DNA from: CABRXV01 sp900754955
Lineage (GTDB): Bacteria; Actinomycetota; Coriobacteriia; Coriobacteriales; Eggerthellaceae
Length of the DNA stretch: 19,834 nt
Assembly: GCA_902475005.1 (NCBI GenBank)
Contig: CABRXV010000036.1
Span: 1 to 19,834, forward strand
Direction of reading: 5' to 3'
The translations under genes and the position numbers were made by a program. Below, one piece after another: positions 14,066-19,834 of this stretch. The notes beneath the pieces were generated by a model that searched no databases, was not told where the DNA came from, and worked only from the letters and a program-made list of their open reading frames with translations. Position 1 is the stretch's first letter; each line of letters opens with the position of its first letter.

Positions 14066-15379
14066 ATGCCCTCGGTCAACGACATCATGGAGATGGCCGA
14101 GCTGCTGAGGAGTCGCTCGGTCGTAGCCGTCGAGGATCATTGCGTGGCGGTGCGCAACCGCAACGCCAAGTGCCGCAAATGCGTCGACGTGTGCATGGCG
14201 GGCGCGATCGAGGTGGCGCTGAACAAGCTGACGGTCGACGCGGGCGCCTGCGTGGGCTGCGGCGCGTGCGTTGCGGCGTGCCCCACTGAGGCGCTCGTCT
14301 CGCTCGACCCCATGCAGGAGGACCTTGCGGTTGCCATCTCCGCCGCCATCAAACAGGCGGGCGGCATGGCAGTGTTCGCCTGCGCGCGCATAGCGGCGCG
14401 TCAGGTGGGCGATCCCGAGAAGTACGCAACGGTGCCGTGCCTCGGGCGCATCGACGAGGAGACGCTCGTGGCGATCGCCTCGCACGGCGTGGATGACATC
14501 ACGCTCGTCGACGGCACGTGCTCCACCTGCAAGTACCACGCGGTGTCGCCGTGCGTCGATACGGCGGTTGAGACGGCGATTGCTCTCCTCGAGGCGATGG
14601 GCTCCGATGCGATGATCATGCGCAGCAGCGCATTCCCCCCTGAGGTGGAAGCGCGCGACGAGCGCAGCGTGATGGGCGCGTCGCGGCGCAGGTTCTTCTC
14701 GAGCGCGGGAGGATACGCGCGCAACGTGGCGATGACGGCGGCCGAGAAAGCCGTCGCGGACGCGCTGCACCAGAACCAGCAGAAGAAGCTGCTCACGTTG
14801 CGCGAGCGTCTGGGCGCGGGCAAGAGCGGTAAGCTACCCACGTTCGAGGCGGAGCGCAACATGCGCCTGCTCGACGACATGAGCCGCATCGGAGAGGAGA
14901 CGGGTGCGCTTGCGGCGCTTCTCGAGGAGGCGGAGGCTGTGCGCGATGCGGAAGGTGCCGCAAACGCGCCCGCTGTGGCAGACGGGGCGGATGCGTCCGC
15001 TGCGAACGGTGAGGTCGCCGCGAACGGTGGGGCCGTCGCGCCTGCGACGATCGACACGCGCCTGTTCGGCTCGCTTTCGATCGATGCGAGCTCGTGCTCG
15101 GGTTGCGGCATGTGCGTGATGTTCTGTCCTACCGAGGCGCTCAAGTACTCGACGCTTGAAGAGCCCGAAAACGAGGAAGCGCGCTACCTCGAGTTCCAGG
15201 CGGCCGACTGCACGCAGTGCCGCATGTGCGTCGATGTGTGCCTGCGTCGCTGCGTCGAGCTGTCGTCGGAGGTGAGCGTGGCCGAGCTGTTCGATTTCGA
15301 GCCGCGCCTCATCGAGATTCCGAAGCCGCCGAAGGCCGCGAGCATCCTGGCACGCCGTCACGGGCGCGAGAAGAAATAG
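14066..15379 (+). CDS. Multi-cluster 4Fe-4S ferredoxin-like protein with MvhD-like middle domain
   Basis: This 437-residue redox protein is soluble as far as can be seen. The N-terminal ferredoxin part has C26, C36, C39, C43 and the classic CVGCGACVAACP (C62, C65, C68, C72). Residues about 102-165 (FACARIAA, VPCLGRIDEETLVAIASHGVDDITLVDGTC, then CKYHAVSPC) resemble the MvhD/FrhD small hydrogenase-subunit domain. A region about 200-330 is charged and Ala-rich, with SRRRFFSSAGG at 206-216. The C-terminal ferredoxin has C344, C347, C350, C354 and C382, C385, C388, C392. It starts immediately after the mobBA stop with GGGGGA upstream. The pairing suggests electron transfer to a molybdoenzyme such as formate dehydrogenase, or to its maturation; this is inference. 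Confidence 0.85.
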   Translation: MPSVNDIMEMAELLRSRSVVAVEDHCVAVRNRNAKCRKCVDVCMAGAIEVALNKLTVDAGACVGCGACVAACPTEALVSLDPMQEDLAVAISAAIKQAGGMAVFACARIAARQVGDPEKYATVPCLGRIDEETLVAIASHGVDDITLVDGTCSTCKYHAVSPCVDTAVETAIALLEAMGSDAMIMRSSAFPPEVEARDERSVMGASRRRFFSSAGGYARNVAMTAAEKAVADALHQNQQKKLLTLRERLGAGKSGKLPTFEAERNMRLLDDMSRIGEETGALAALLEEAEAVRDAEGAANAPAVADGADASAANGEVAANGGAVAPATIDTRLFGSLSIDASSCSGCGMCVMFCPTEALKYSTLEEPENEEARYLEFQAADCTQCRMCVDVCLRRCVELSSEVSVAELFDFEPRLIEIPKPPKAASILARRHGREKK

Positions 15380-15443
15380 CGGCGACCTGTTGGGAGGGTG
15401 GCGCCTTGTATGGCAGCCCGCCCACTCAAGCTCGCTGACATGA

Positions 15444-15479
15444 AAAGCGCCCCGCAGGACCGAACCCGCGGGGCGCTTT
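15444..15479. terminator. Bidirectional terminator between convergent genes
   Basis: AAAGCGCCCCGC (15444-15455) and GCGGGGCGCTTT (15468-15479) form a perfect 12-bp stem with a 12-nt loop. The A/T ends let it serve the ferredoxin operon (+) and dtd (-). Confidence 0.85.
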
Positions 15480-15500
15480 CGCATGCGGCTGGGGGTGTGC

Positions 15501-15947
15501 TTACAGCGTGCCGGTGTCGAGCACGATGGTGAAGGGGCCGTCGTTGACGAGCGACACCTTCATGTGCGCGCCGAACGACCCGCACGCGACATCGCCAATA
15601 TCAGTGCGTACGAGGCTGCAGAAGTACTCGTAGAGGCGGTTGGCCTCGTCGGGCGCGCCTGCGTCGGTGAACGAAGGGCGGTTGCCCTTCTTGCAGCTCG
15701 CGTACAGCGTGAACTGCGACACCACCATCACGCTGCCGCCCACCTCGGCGAGCGCGCAGTTGGTTTTGCCGTTCGCGTCCTCGAAGATGCGCAGTTTCGC
15801 GATCTTGCGCCAGAGTTTGTCGGCTTCGGCCTCGGTGTCGGCGTGTCCTACGCCGAGCAGGATGAGGTATCCCGCCCCGATAGCGCTGATCTCCGCACCG
15901 TCGACGGTGACGCGCGCCTCTGCGACGCGCTGGACGACCGCTCTCAT
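15501..15947 (-). CDS. dtd: D-aminoacyl-tRNA deacylase
   Basis: Dtd hydrolyses D-amino acids (and glycine mischarged on tRNA-Ala) from tRNA in the cytoplasm. The protein is 148 residues, the usual length, and begins MRAVVQRVAEARVTVDG. It has the catalytic-site SQFTL motif (77-81) with the following KKGNRPSF, and the Gly-cis-Pro motif as NDGPFT (135-140; the usual form is N-GPVT). It starts 4 bp after the stop of the metallo-hydrolase gene, with no clear ribosome site, so coupling to that gene is likely. Confidence 0.97.
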   Translation of the reverse strand: MRAVVQRVAEARVTVDGAEISAIGAGYLILLGVGHADTEAEADKLWRKIAKLRIFEDANGKTNCALAEVGGSVMVVSQFTLYASCKKGNRPSFTDAGAPDEANRLYEYFCSLVRTDIGDVACGSFGAHMKVSLVNDGPFTIVLDTGTL

Positions 15948-15951
15948 CGCG

Positions 15952-16611
15952 CTACCAGCTCAGCTTGCGCACGACGGGGATTGCGGGATCGACGAGCGGC
16001 TCGAACGCCTCGACGTCTTCCTTGGTGCCCACAGCCGACCCGTAGTGCGTCGGTACGACGATGCGCGGCTTGATGACGTTGACGAATGCGGCGGCCTGGG
16101 CGGGGTCCATGGTGAAGGTGCCGCCGATGGGGACGAGGGCGACGTCGCAGCGCACCTGGACGGTGTCGTCGTTTTGGTCGGTGTCGCCGGCGACGTAGTA
16201 GCGCACGCCGTCGATCGTGATCACGTAGCCAATCCAGCGGTTCTCCTGCGGGTGGAAGCCGAGACGCTCGGGCTCCACGTTGTAGGCGGGCACGGCTTCG
16301 ATCTGCATGACGCCGAGCGTGATCGTGTCGCCAGGGGCCATGCCGCGCGGCGCCGTACCGAGCGCCTCGCGCACTTCGGCTTCGGCCGAGGCGGGGCATA
16401 CGACGACAGTGCTTTCGTTCATGACCTTCGCGGCGTCCTCGGGGGAGAGGTGGTCGTAGTGCGTGTGCGTGACGAGCACGTAGTCGGCGTCGTGCGGCGC
16501 GTCGGTCAGCTCGAAGGGGTCGAAGTAGATGGCGGTGCCGTCCTCCGCTTCGATGCGGATGGCGCTGTGCGCGAGCACCTGCACGTTGTTGAGCGTTGCG
16601 TTGAGGGTCAT
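15952..16611 (-). CDS. Metallo-beta-lactamase-fold hydrolase (UlaG/UPF0173-like)
   Basis: This 219-residue cytoplasmic hydrolase has the metal-binding motif THTHYDHL (H49, H51, D53, H54), AGDTD (D143) and PTHYGS (H189), the pattern of the UlaG-like branch. The short LAHSAIRIE start is typical of UPF0173 proteins. The substrate is unknown. The ATG at 16611 is set by a strong AAGGAGGAG site and by where homology begins; the frame is open upstream to 16839, but that part is a Pro/Arg-rich shadow. It is the first gene of a two-gene operon with dtd and is divergent from the RNA methyltransferase gene. Confidence 0.88.
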   Translation of the reverse strand: MTLNATLNNVQVLAHSAIRIEAEDGTAIYFDPFELTDAPHDADYVLVTHTHYDHLSPEDAAKVMNESTVVVCPASAEAEVREALGTAPRGMAPGDTITLGVMQIEAVPAYNVEPERLGFHPQENRWIGYVITIDGVRYYVAGDTDQNDDTVQVRCDVALVPIGGTFTMDPAQAAAFVNVIKPRIVVPTHYGSAVGTKEDVEAFEPLVDPAIPVVRKLSW

Positions 16612-16657
16612 GAGCTCCTCCTTCTGCCAGGGCCGTGCTCTGGGGCGCGGCGCTTTG

Positions 16658-16687
16658 TTGCGTCGTCGGTACGGTTGCCAGTATAGT
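16658..16687. promoter_or_regulatory. Overlapping divergent promoters
   Basis: On the minus strand TATACT (16685-16680) serves the hydrolase-dtd operon. On the plus strand TTGCGT (16658-16663), an 18-bp spacer and TATAGT (16682-16687) can serve the methyltransferase. The two -10 elements overlap on opposite strands, so the promoters would compete. Confidence 0.45.
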
Positions 16688-16744
16688 TGGAACGCGCGCG
16701 GCACGAGACGCGCGCAGGTGTTTGTCGGAAAGAGGATGCGGAAC

Positions 16745-17833
16745 ATGGGGAACGAGAGCGCGCGGCGCCATGCAGGCGGCGGAGGCGCCGCAGGGCGCGG
16801 TGGACGTCGCGGCGGATCGCACGGCGGAGAGGGCCGCAAGAAGACCGCGCGGCGTGCGGGTGGCCGCGGTATGTCGCACGACGATGCGCGGGCGCGGACG
16901 CCGCGTCAGAAGCGCCACGTGGATCCCGCGGTTGCCTACGCTGAGCTGAGGGAGCTGCTTGCGGCTCAGTACGACGATGCTGCGCTGGGCGCGATCGAGG
17001 AGGGCTTCGCGGCGGTGCGGCCTGTGACGCTGCGCGCCAACGCGCTCAAGGCGTCGGCTGCGGACGTTGCCGCGGCGCTTGATGCGGCGGACATCGCGTG
17101 GCGGGCCGTGCCGTGGTCGGCCGACGCGTTTGTGATCGACGGCGCCCGTGAGGACGCGGTGCGCGCGCTGGCGTTGTACGAGGAGGGCGGAATCTACCTG
17201 CAGAGCCTCTCGTCGATGGTTCCGCCGCTCGTGCTCGATCCGCAGCCAAGCGAGGCGATGCTCGACATGGCGGCCGCTCCCGGCGGCAAAACGACCCAGA
17301 TGGCGGCGCTCTCGGGCGGCCGCGCGCAGATCACTGCCTGCGAGCGCAGTGCGCCGCGTGCCGAGCGCCTGCGCTTCAACCTCGATCGCCAGGGTGCGGG
17401 TCGCGTGAGCGTGCTCGTGCAGGATGCGCGCCGCCTCGATTCTTTCTTCCGCTTCGACAAGATTCTGCTCGATGCGCCCTGCAGCGGCAGCGGCACGGTG
17501 ACGCGGGGCGAGGACGGCGCATGGCGCACGGGCTTCTCACGCGAGCTGCTTGCAAACTGCGTGCGCACCCAGCGCGGTCTGCTCGACAAGGCGGTCGAGC
17601 TGCTGCCCGTAGGCGGCGAGCTCGTGTACTCCACGTGCTCGATTCTCGCGCAGGAGAATGAAGAGCAGGTCGCACGCATGCTCGCGCGTGGCGATATGAA
17701 GCTGGAGCCCCTCGATCCCGCGCGCTTCGCGGGCATGCCGCTTCTGCCCTGCGGCGTTGAGGGCGCGCTCTGCATTCGTCCGAGCGAGCTATACGAGGGC
17801 TTCTTCGTGGCGCGGCTGCAGAAGGCGAGGTAG
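16745..17833 (+). CDS. RsmB/RsmF-family m5C RNA methyltransferase
   Basis: This 362-residue SAM-dependent methyltransferase probably makes 5-methylcytosine in ribosomal RNA. It shows the LYLQ-like YLQSLSSMVPPLVLDPQP (about 151-168), SAM motif I AAPGGKT (177-183), motif IV DAPCSGSGT with C246 (243-251), and motif VI YSTCSI with the nucleophile C298 (295-300). Residues 1 to about 55 are an unusual Gly/Arg-rich tail (RRHAGGGGAAGRGGRRGG), and no C-terminal PUA-like domain follows. The ATG at 16745 has AGAGG nine bases upstream; ATG 16736 and ATG 16871 (which would remove the tail) are alternatives. RsmB or RsmF cannot be told apart by eye. Confidence 0.88.
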   Translation: MGNESARRHAGGGGAAGRGGRRGGSHGGEGRKKTARRAGGRGMSHDDARARTPRQKRHVDPAVAYAELRELLAAQYDDAALGAIEEGFAAVRPVTLRANALKASAADVAAALDAADIAWRAVPWSADAFVIDGAREDAVRALALYEEGGIYLQSLSSMVPPLVLDPQPSEAMLDMAAAPGGKTTQMAALSGGRAQITACERSAPRAERLRFNLDRQGAGRVSVLVQDARRLDSFFRFDKILLDAPCSGSGTVTRGEDGAWRTGFSRELLANCVRTQRGLLDKAVELLPVGGELVYSTCSILAQENEEQVARMLARGDMKLEPLDPARFAGMPLLPCGVEGALCIRPSELYEGFFVARLQKAR

Positions 17834-17954
17834 GGCGCCGCTGGGTGCTGGGCGCTGGGTGCTGGCGCGCCAGCTGGCGGTGCGGCTTGTCGGCGGCGGG
17901 CGCTGGATGCTGGCGCGTAAGTCGGCGGCGGCGATCCGTTCGCTGTGCCGTGCG
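17834..17954. repeat. GCTGGGTGCTGG low-complexity repeats between convergent genes
   Basis: GCTGG words recur (GCTGGGTGCTGGGCGCTGGG, then GCGCTGGATGCTGGCGCG). They include a perfect 14-bp palindrome, GCTGGCGCGCCAGC (17861-17874). No T-run terminator is visible between the methyltransferase and tetR genes. Confidence 0.5.
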
Positions 17955-18506
17955 CTATCCGAACACCTCGCGCATGGTGAAGGCGATGAACTGATCGACG
18001 GGCAAGGGGTCGTTCTCGTTGAGCCATGCACCGATGATCGCGACGAGCCCGGCGAGGTAGCACTCCTTCACGAGGCGCTCCTCCTGCGGGCTGAACGACC
18101 GCCCCTTGAGGGCGTTCTGCTTCACGAACGGCCAGGTGAGCTCCTTGAAGCGCGTCTTGAAGAGCGGGTCGCCGTTGTCGCCGAGCAACACGCGCAGGTA
18201 GTGTCCGTAGGTTTGCACGGCGGGGGCGAGTGAGTCCATCATGCTCGAGAGGTCGGGCTCGCGGCCCGATGCGATGATGTCGGCCGCCATCGCGCCGATC
18301 ACTTCGAGTAGCTTACGCTCGATGTCCTCGCGTAGGTCGTACACGTCTTTGAAGTAGAGGTAGAACGTGCCGCGGTTGTAGCCGGCGATGTCGGTGATCT
18401 GCTTGATCGAGATCTTTTCGATGGGTTCGTGCTCGTAGAGCGACCAGAACGCGCGCCGCAGCTTGGTTTTGGTCAGCTCGGTCACCTCAGGCTGTTTGTT
18501 AGCCAT
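17955..18506 (-). CDS. TetR/AcrR-family transcriptional regulator
   Basis: This 183-residue DNA-binding repressor has an N-terminal helix-turn-helix of TetR type (residues about 12-58: LRRAFWSLYEHEPIEKISIKQ, ITDIAGYNRGTFYLYFKD, VYDLREDIE). A helical ligand and dimer domain follows (about 65-183, including EERLVKECYLAGLVAIIGAWL). The ligand is unknown. AAGGAG lies 6-8 bases before the ATG. The promoter region carries a 41-bp dyad (18546-18586) that is a good operator candidate. It is divergent from the ABC transporter gene about 850 bp away, which may be a target. Confidence 0.92.
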   Translation of the reverse strand: MANKQPEVTELTKTKLRRAFWSLYEHEPIEKISIKQITDIAGYNRGTFYLYFKDVYDLREDIERKLLEVIGAMAADIIASGREPDLSSMMDSLAPAVQTYGHYLRVLLGDNGDPLFKTRFKELTWPFVKQNALKGRSFSPQEERLVKECYLAGLVAIIGAWLNENDPLPVDQFIAFTMREVFG

Positions 18507-18545
18507 GGCTTACTCTCCTTCATCCTGAATGAATTGATTCTACAT

Positions 18546-18586
18546 GGAACCGTTTCGCGCAGAATGGTTTCGCGCGAAACGGTTCC
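18546..18586. promoter_or_regulatory. Nested palindromes upstream of tetR (probable operator)
   Basis: GGAACCGTTTCGCGC (18546-18560) is perfectly inverted at 18572-18586 (GCGCGAAACGGTTCC) with an 11-nt gap. Inside lies a second perfect palindrome, GTTTCGCGCGAAAC (18567-18580). A weak tetR -10 (TAGAAT, 18542-18537, minus strand) is adjacent, so a bound dimer would block tetR transcription. A related half (CGCGCAGAATGGT) recurs exactly at 18556-18568 and 18706-18718. Confidence 0.55.
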
Positions 18587-18688
18587 GCTCGAGTGGGTTT
18601 TTCGGTTCGGCGGACCGTGCTGCAAGAACGGTTCGCGCGGGCGGGCATCTGCAGGGCGTCTTCGCGTGGGTAACCGCCCACTGGATGT

Positions 18689-18714
18689 TTCTGCGCGGGT
18701 TGACGCGCGCAGAA
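18689..18714. repeat. Inverted repeat TTCTGCGCG/CGCGCAGAA
   Basis: A perfect 9-bp inverted repeat (18689-18697 and 18706-18714) has an 8-nt gap. Its right arm belongs to the 13-nt direct repeat shared with the tetR operator region. Confidence 0.5.
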
Positions 18715-18802
18715 TGGTCTCGGCTTCGCACGGAAAGGTGCGCCGCCGCTCTGCGCCGAGCGTTCCCACGCGGGCGGTCGTGCGGCTGTTCTGTGTTCGG
18801 AA

Positions 18803-18818
18803 TGTTTCACGTGAAACA
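18803..18818. promoter_or_regulatory. parS centromere site
   Basis: TGTTTCACGTGAAACA matches all 16 positions of the conserved chromosomal parS (Bacillus consensus TGTTNCACGTGAAACA). The palindrome extends to 20 bp (18801-18820). ParB clamps load at such sites and recruit SMC. It lies in non-coding DNA between tetR and the ABC transporter; parA/parB are not in the window. Confidence 0.88.
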
Positions 18819-18879
18819 TTTGTTCTCATTTCGACTCGGTGTGTCAGCAGGGGAGGGGCTGCACGCTGGCAGGTGAGGG

Positions 18880-19180
18880 CTGAACGCTGGGCATCTCTGC
18901 GCGAAGGGCATTCGCCGAACGGCTTGCGTGGGCGGCAAGCCGCTGGCGTCTCCGTGCGAGCAGCGGCCTGCTAGCGTCTCCGCGCGGGTGCAGCGATTGC
19001 TGCGCGCTTGGCATCGCCGCGCGGGCGGTCACTTGCTGACGTCCTCGCTTGGGAGGGTACCCGCTGGGCGTCTCCGCGCGGGTGCAGCGATTGCTGTGCG
19101 ATGGGTCGGTCCAGGCCGGGCGCTTCGCGTGGACAGTCGCATGCTGGGCGCTTCACGCGGTCAGCTGCCCGCTGCGCGCC
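18880..19180. repeat. Degenerate GCGTCTCCGCGCGGG repeat region
   Basis: A 29-bp sequence beginning GCGTCTCCGCGCGGGTGCAG occurs identically at 18974-19002 and 19068-19096. Diverged copies lie around 18886, 18945, 19011 and 19039 (GGCATCTCTGCGCG, GGCGTCTCCGTGCG, GGCATCGCCGCGCGGG, GACGTCCTCGCTTGGG), at intervals of about 30-40 bp. No credible gene runs through it. Confidence 0.65.
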
Positions 19181-19260
19181 TTGTGCGGATTGGCGTGCGG
19201 CGTCTGCGTTTGCGGAGGTCGTCGGCGGCATTTACTCAACAGTTCGCGGGCAACTGTGCA

Positions 19261-19290
19261 TTGATGCCTGCCCTCTGCGCGCCCTATACT
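19261..19290 (+). promoter_or_regulatory. Promoter of the ABC transporter gene
   Basis: TTGATG (19261-19266), an 18-bp spacer and TATACT (19285-19290) form a good sigma-70-type promoter. Transcription would start near 19297, about 60 nt before the gene. Confidence 0.65.
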
Positions 19291-19301
19291 GACATTATTA
19301 C

Positions 19302-19313
19302 ACAACAGGTTGT
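19302..19313. promoter_or_regulatory. Dyad ACAAC-AG-GTTGT at the ABC transporter start site
   Basis: A 5-bp inverted repeat with a 2-bp centre lies just downstream of the predicted start of transcription, a position where a repressor would block. It does not resemble the dyad upstream of tetR. Confidence 0.35.
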
Positions 19314-19358
19314 TCAGTGATCTTCGATCGCTTAAACGGGCTTGGGAAGGCACCGGCC

Positions 19359-19834
19359 ATGGCATACGTTTCTTTCAACGACGTGACGCGCCGTTACGGC
19401 GAAGGCGAGGCGGCGGTGTACGCGCTTGCGGGCGCTACCTTCGAGGTTGAGCAAGGCGAGCTCACGGTGATCCTCGGCGCGTCGGGCGCAGGTAAGACCA
19501 CGGCCCTCAACATCCTCGGCGGCATGGACGCGCCTACGTCGGGCGAGGTGGTGGTGGCGGGCCGCCACATCGAGCGGCTTTCCGCCGACGATCTCGTGGA
19601 GTACCGCCGCTCCGACATTGGGTTCGTGTTCCAGTTCTACAACCTCGTGCCCAATCTGACGGCGCTCGAGAACGTGGAGCTTGCCAGCCAGATCTGCCCC
19701 GATTCGCTCGATCCTGCCGAGACGCTCGAACGCGTGGGGCTGGCGGGCAGGCTCGACAACTTCCCCGCGCAGCTCTCGGGCGGCGAGCAGCAGCGCGTCG
19801 CCATCGCGCGCGCCCTTGCGAAGAACCCGAAGCT
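19359..19834 (+). CDS. ABC transporter ATP-binding protein, MacB/LolD type (3' end outside window)
   Basis: The first 158 residues are present. The protein is a membrane-associated ATPase subunit. It shows Walker A GASGAGKT (40-47), GGMDAPTSGEV, the Q-loop Gln (Q92, in FVFQFYNLVPNLTALENVELA) and the ABC signature LSGGEQQR (139-146). Walker B lies beyond the edge. The phrases IGFVFQFYNLVPNLTALENV and LSGGEQQRVAIARAL are typical of the MacB/LolD/FtsE-like group, which works with FtsX/MacB-type permeases in export of lipoproteins, peptides or drugs. GGGAAGG lies nine bases upstream of the ATG. Its own promoter and a dyad precede it; the TetR gene is divergent. Confidence 0.93.
   Translation, partial: MAYVSFNDVTRRYGEGEAAVYALAGATFEVEQGELTVILGASGAGKTTALNILGGMDAPTSGEVVVAGRHIERLSADDLVEYRRSDIGFVFQFYNLVPNLTALENVELASQICPDSLDPAETLERVGLAGRLDNFPAQLSGGEQQRVAIARALAKNPK

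Noticed and set aside
13091..14770. A 559-codon minus-strand frame opposite mobBA and the ferredoxin gene
   Set aside because: Same mirror effect; both plus-strand genes have clear motifs.
18429..19320. Plus-strand frames of 130-180 codons across the parS and repeat region
   Set aside because: They are Arg/Ala-rich translations of repeats and operators, without ribosome sites, and overlap tetR on the opposite strand.

Overview
The window is about 20 kb of chromosome from a high-GC Gram-positive-type bacterium. The gene content fits an anaerobic actinobacterium of the class Coriobacteriia (Eggerthella, Gordonibacter, Slackia, Adlercreutzia and relatives). The evidence is strong G/C bias at third codon positions, a short SRP RNA, a MobB-MobA fusion joined to a multi-cluster ferredoxin, a Cys-rich PadR paired with a NifX-like protein, and many DedA/TetR/GNAT accessory genes. 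The taxon is an inference; no rRNA is present.

Layout, left to right. (1) The 3' end of leuB with a strong terminator. (2) A padR-like regulator and a NifB/NifX-family iron-molybdenum cluster-binding protein that overlap by ATGA, behind a good sigma-70-type promoter with dyads. (3) A GNAT acetyltransferase after about 520 bp of non-coding DNA holding a 24-bp tandem repeat. (4) A translation block: hisS, a small DUF3784-like membrane protein, and aspS. The AspRS carries the histidine seen in non-discriminating AspRS enzymes. It is followed by the SRP RNA gene ffs and a DedA membrane protein. (5) A replication/repair block, dnaX-ybaB-recR; DnaX has two very long Ala/Gly-rich linkers. (6) A gene-poor kilobase (about 11.7-12.8 kb) that is unusually AT-rich in its middle. 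It holds a candidate small RNA or 33-codon ORF on the minus strand, four 17-bp iteron-like repeats, a 240-bp element bounded by 50-bp imperfect inverted repeats, and a 50-bp tandem repeat. (7) A molybdenum cofactor/redox operon: mobB-mobA fusion and a 4Fe-4S protein with an MvhD-like middle domain. (8) Convergent to it, a metallo-beta-lactamase-fold hydrolase and dtd on the minus strand. (9) An RsmB/RsmF-type m5C RNA methyltransferase (+), a TetR regulator (-), and an 850-bp intergenic region with a perfect parS site, a TetR-operator-like dyad and degenerate repeats. (10) The start of a MacB/LolD-type ABC transporter ATPase, cut by the window end.

Most genes are housekeeping. dnaX-ybaB-recR near a perfect parS suggests an origin-proximal location. 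The least explained DNA is the palindromic AT-rich island at 12.05-12.58 kb and the parS/operator/repeat region at 18.5-19.3 kb. I see no CRISPR array, rRNA or tRNA, and no intact transposase gene.
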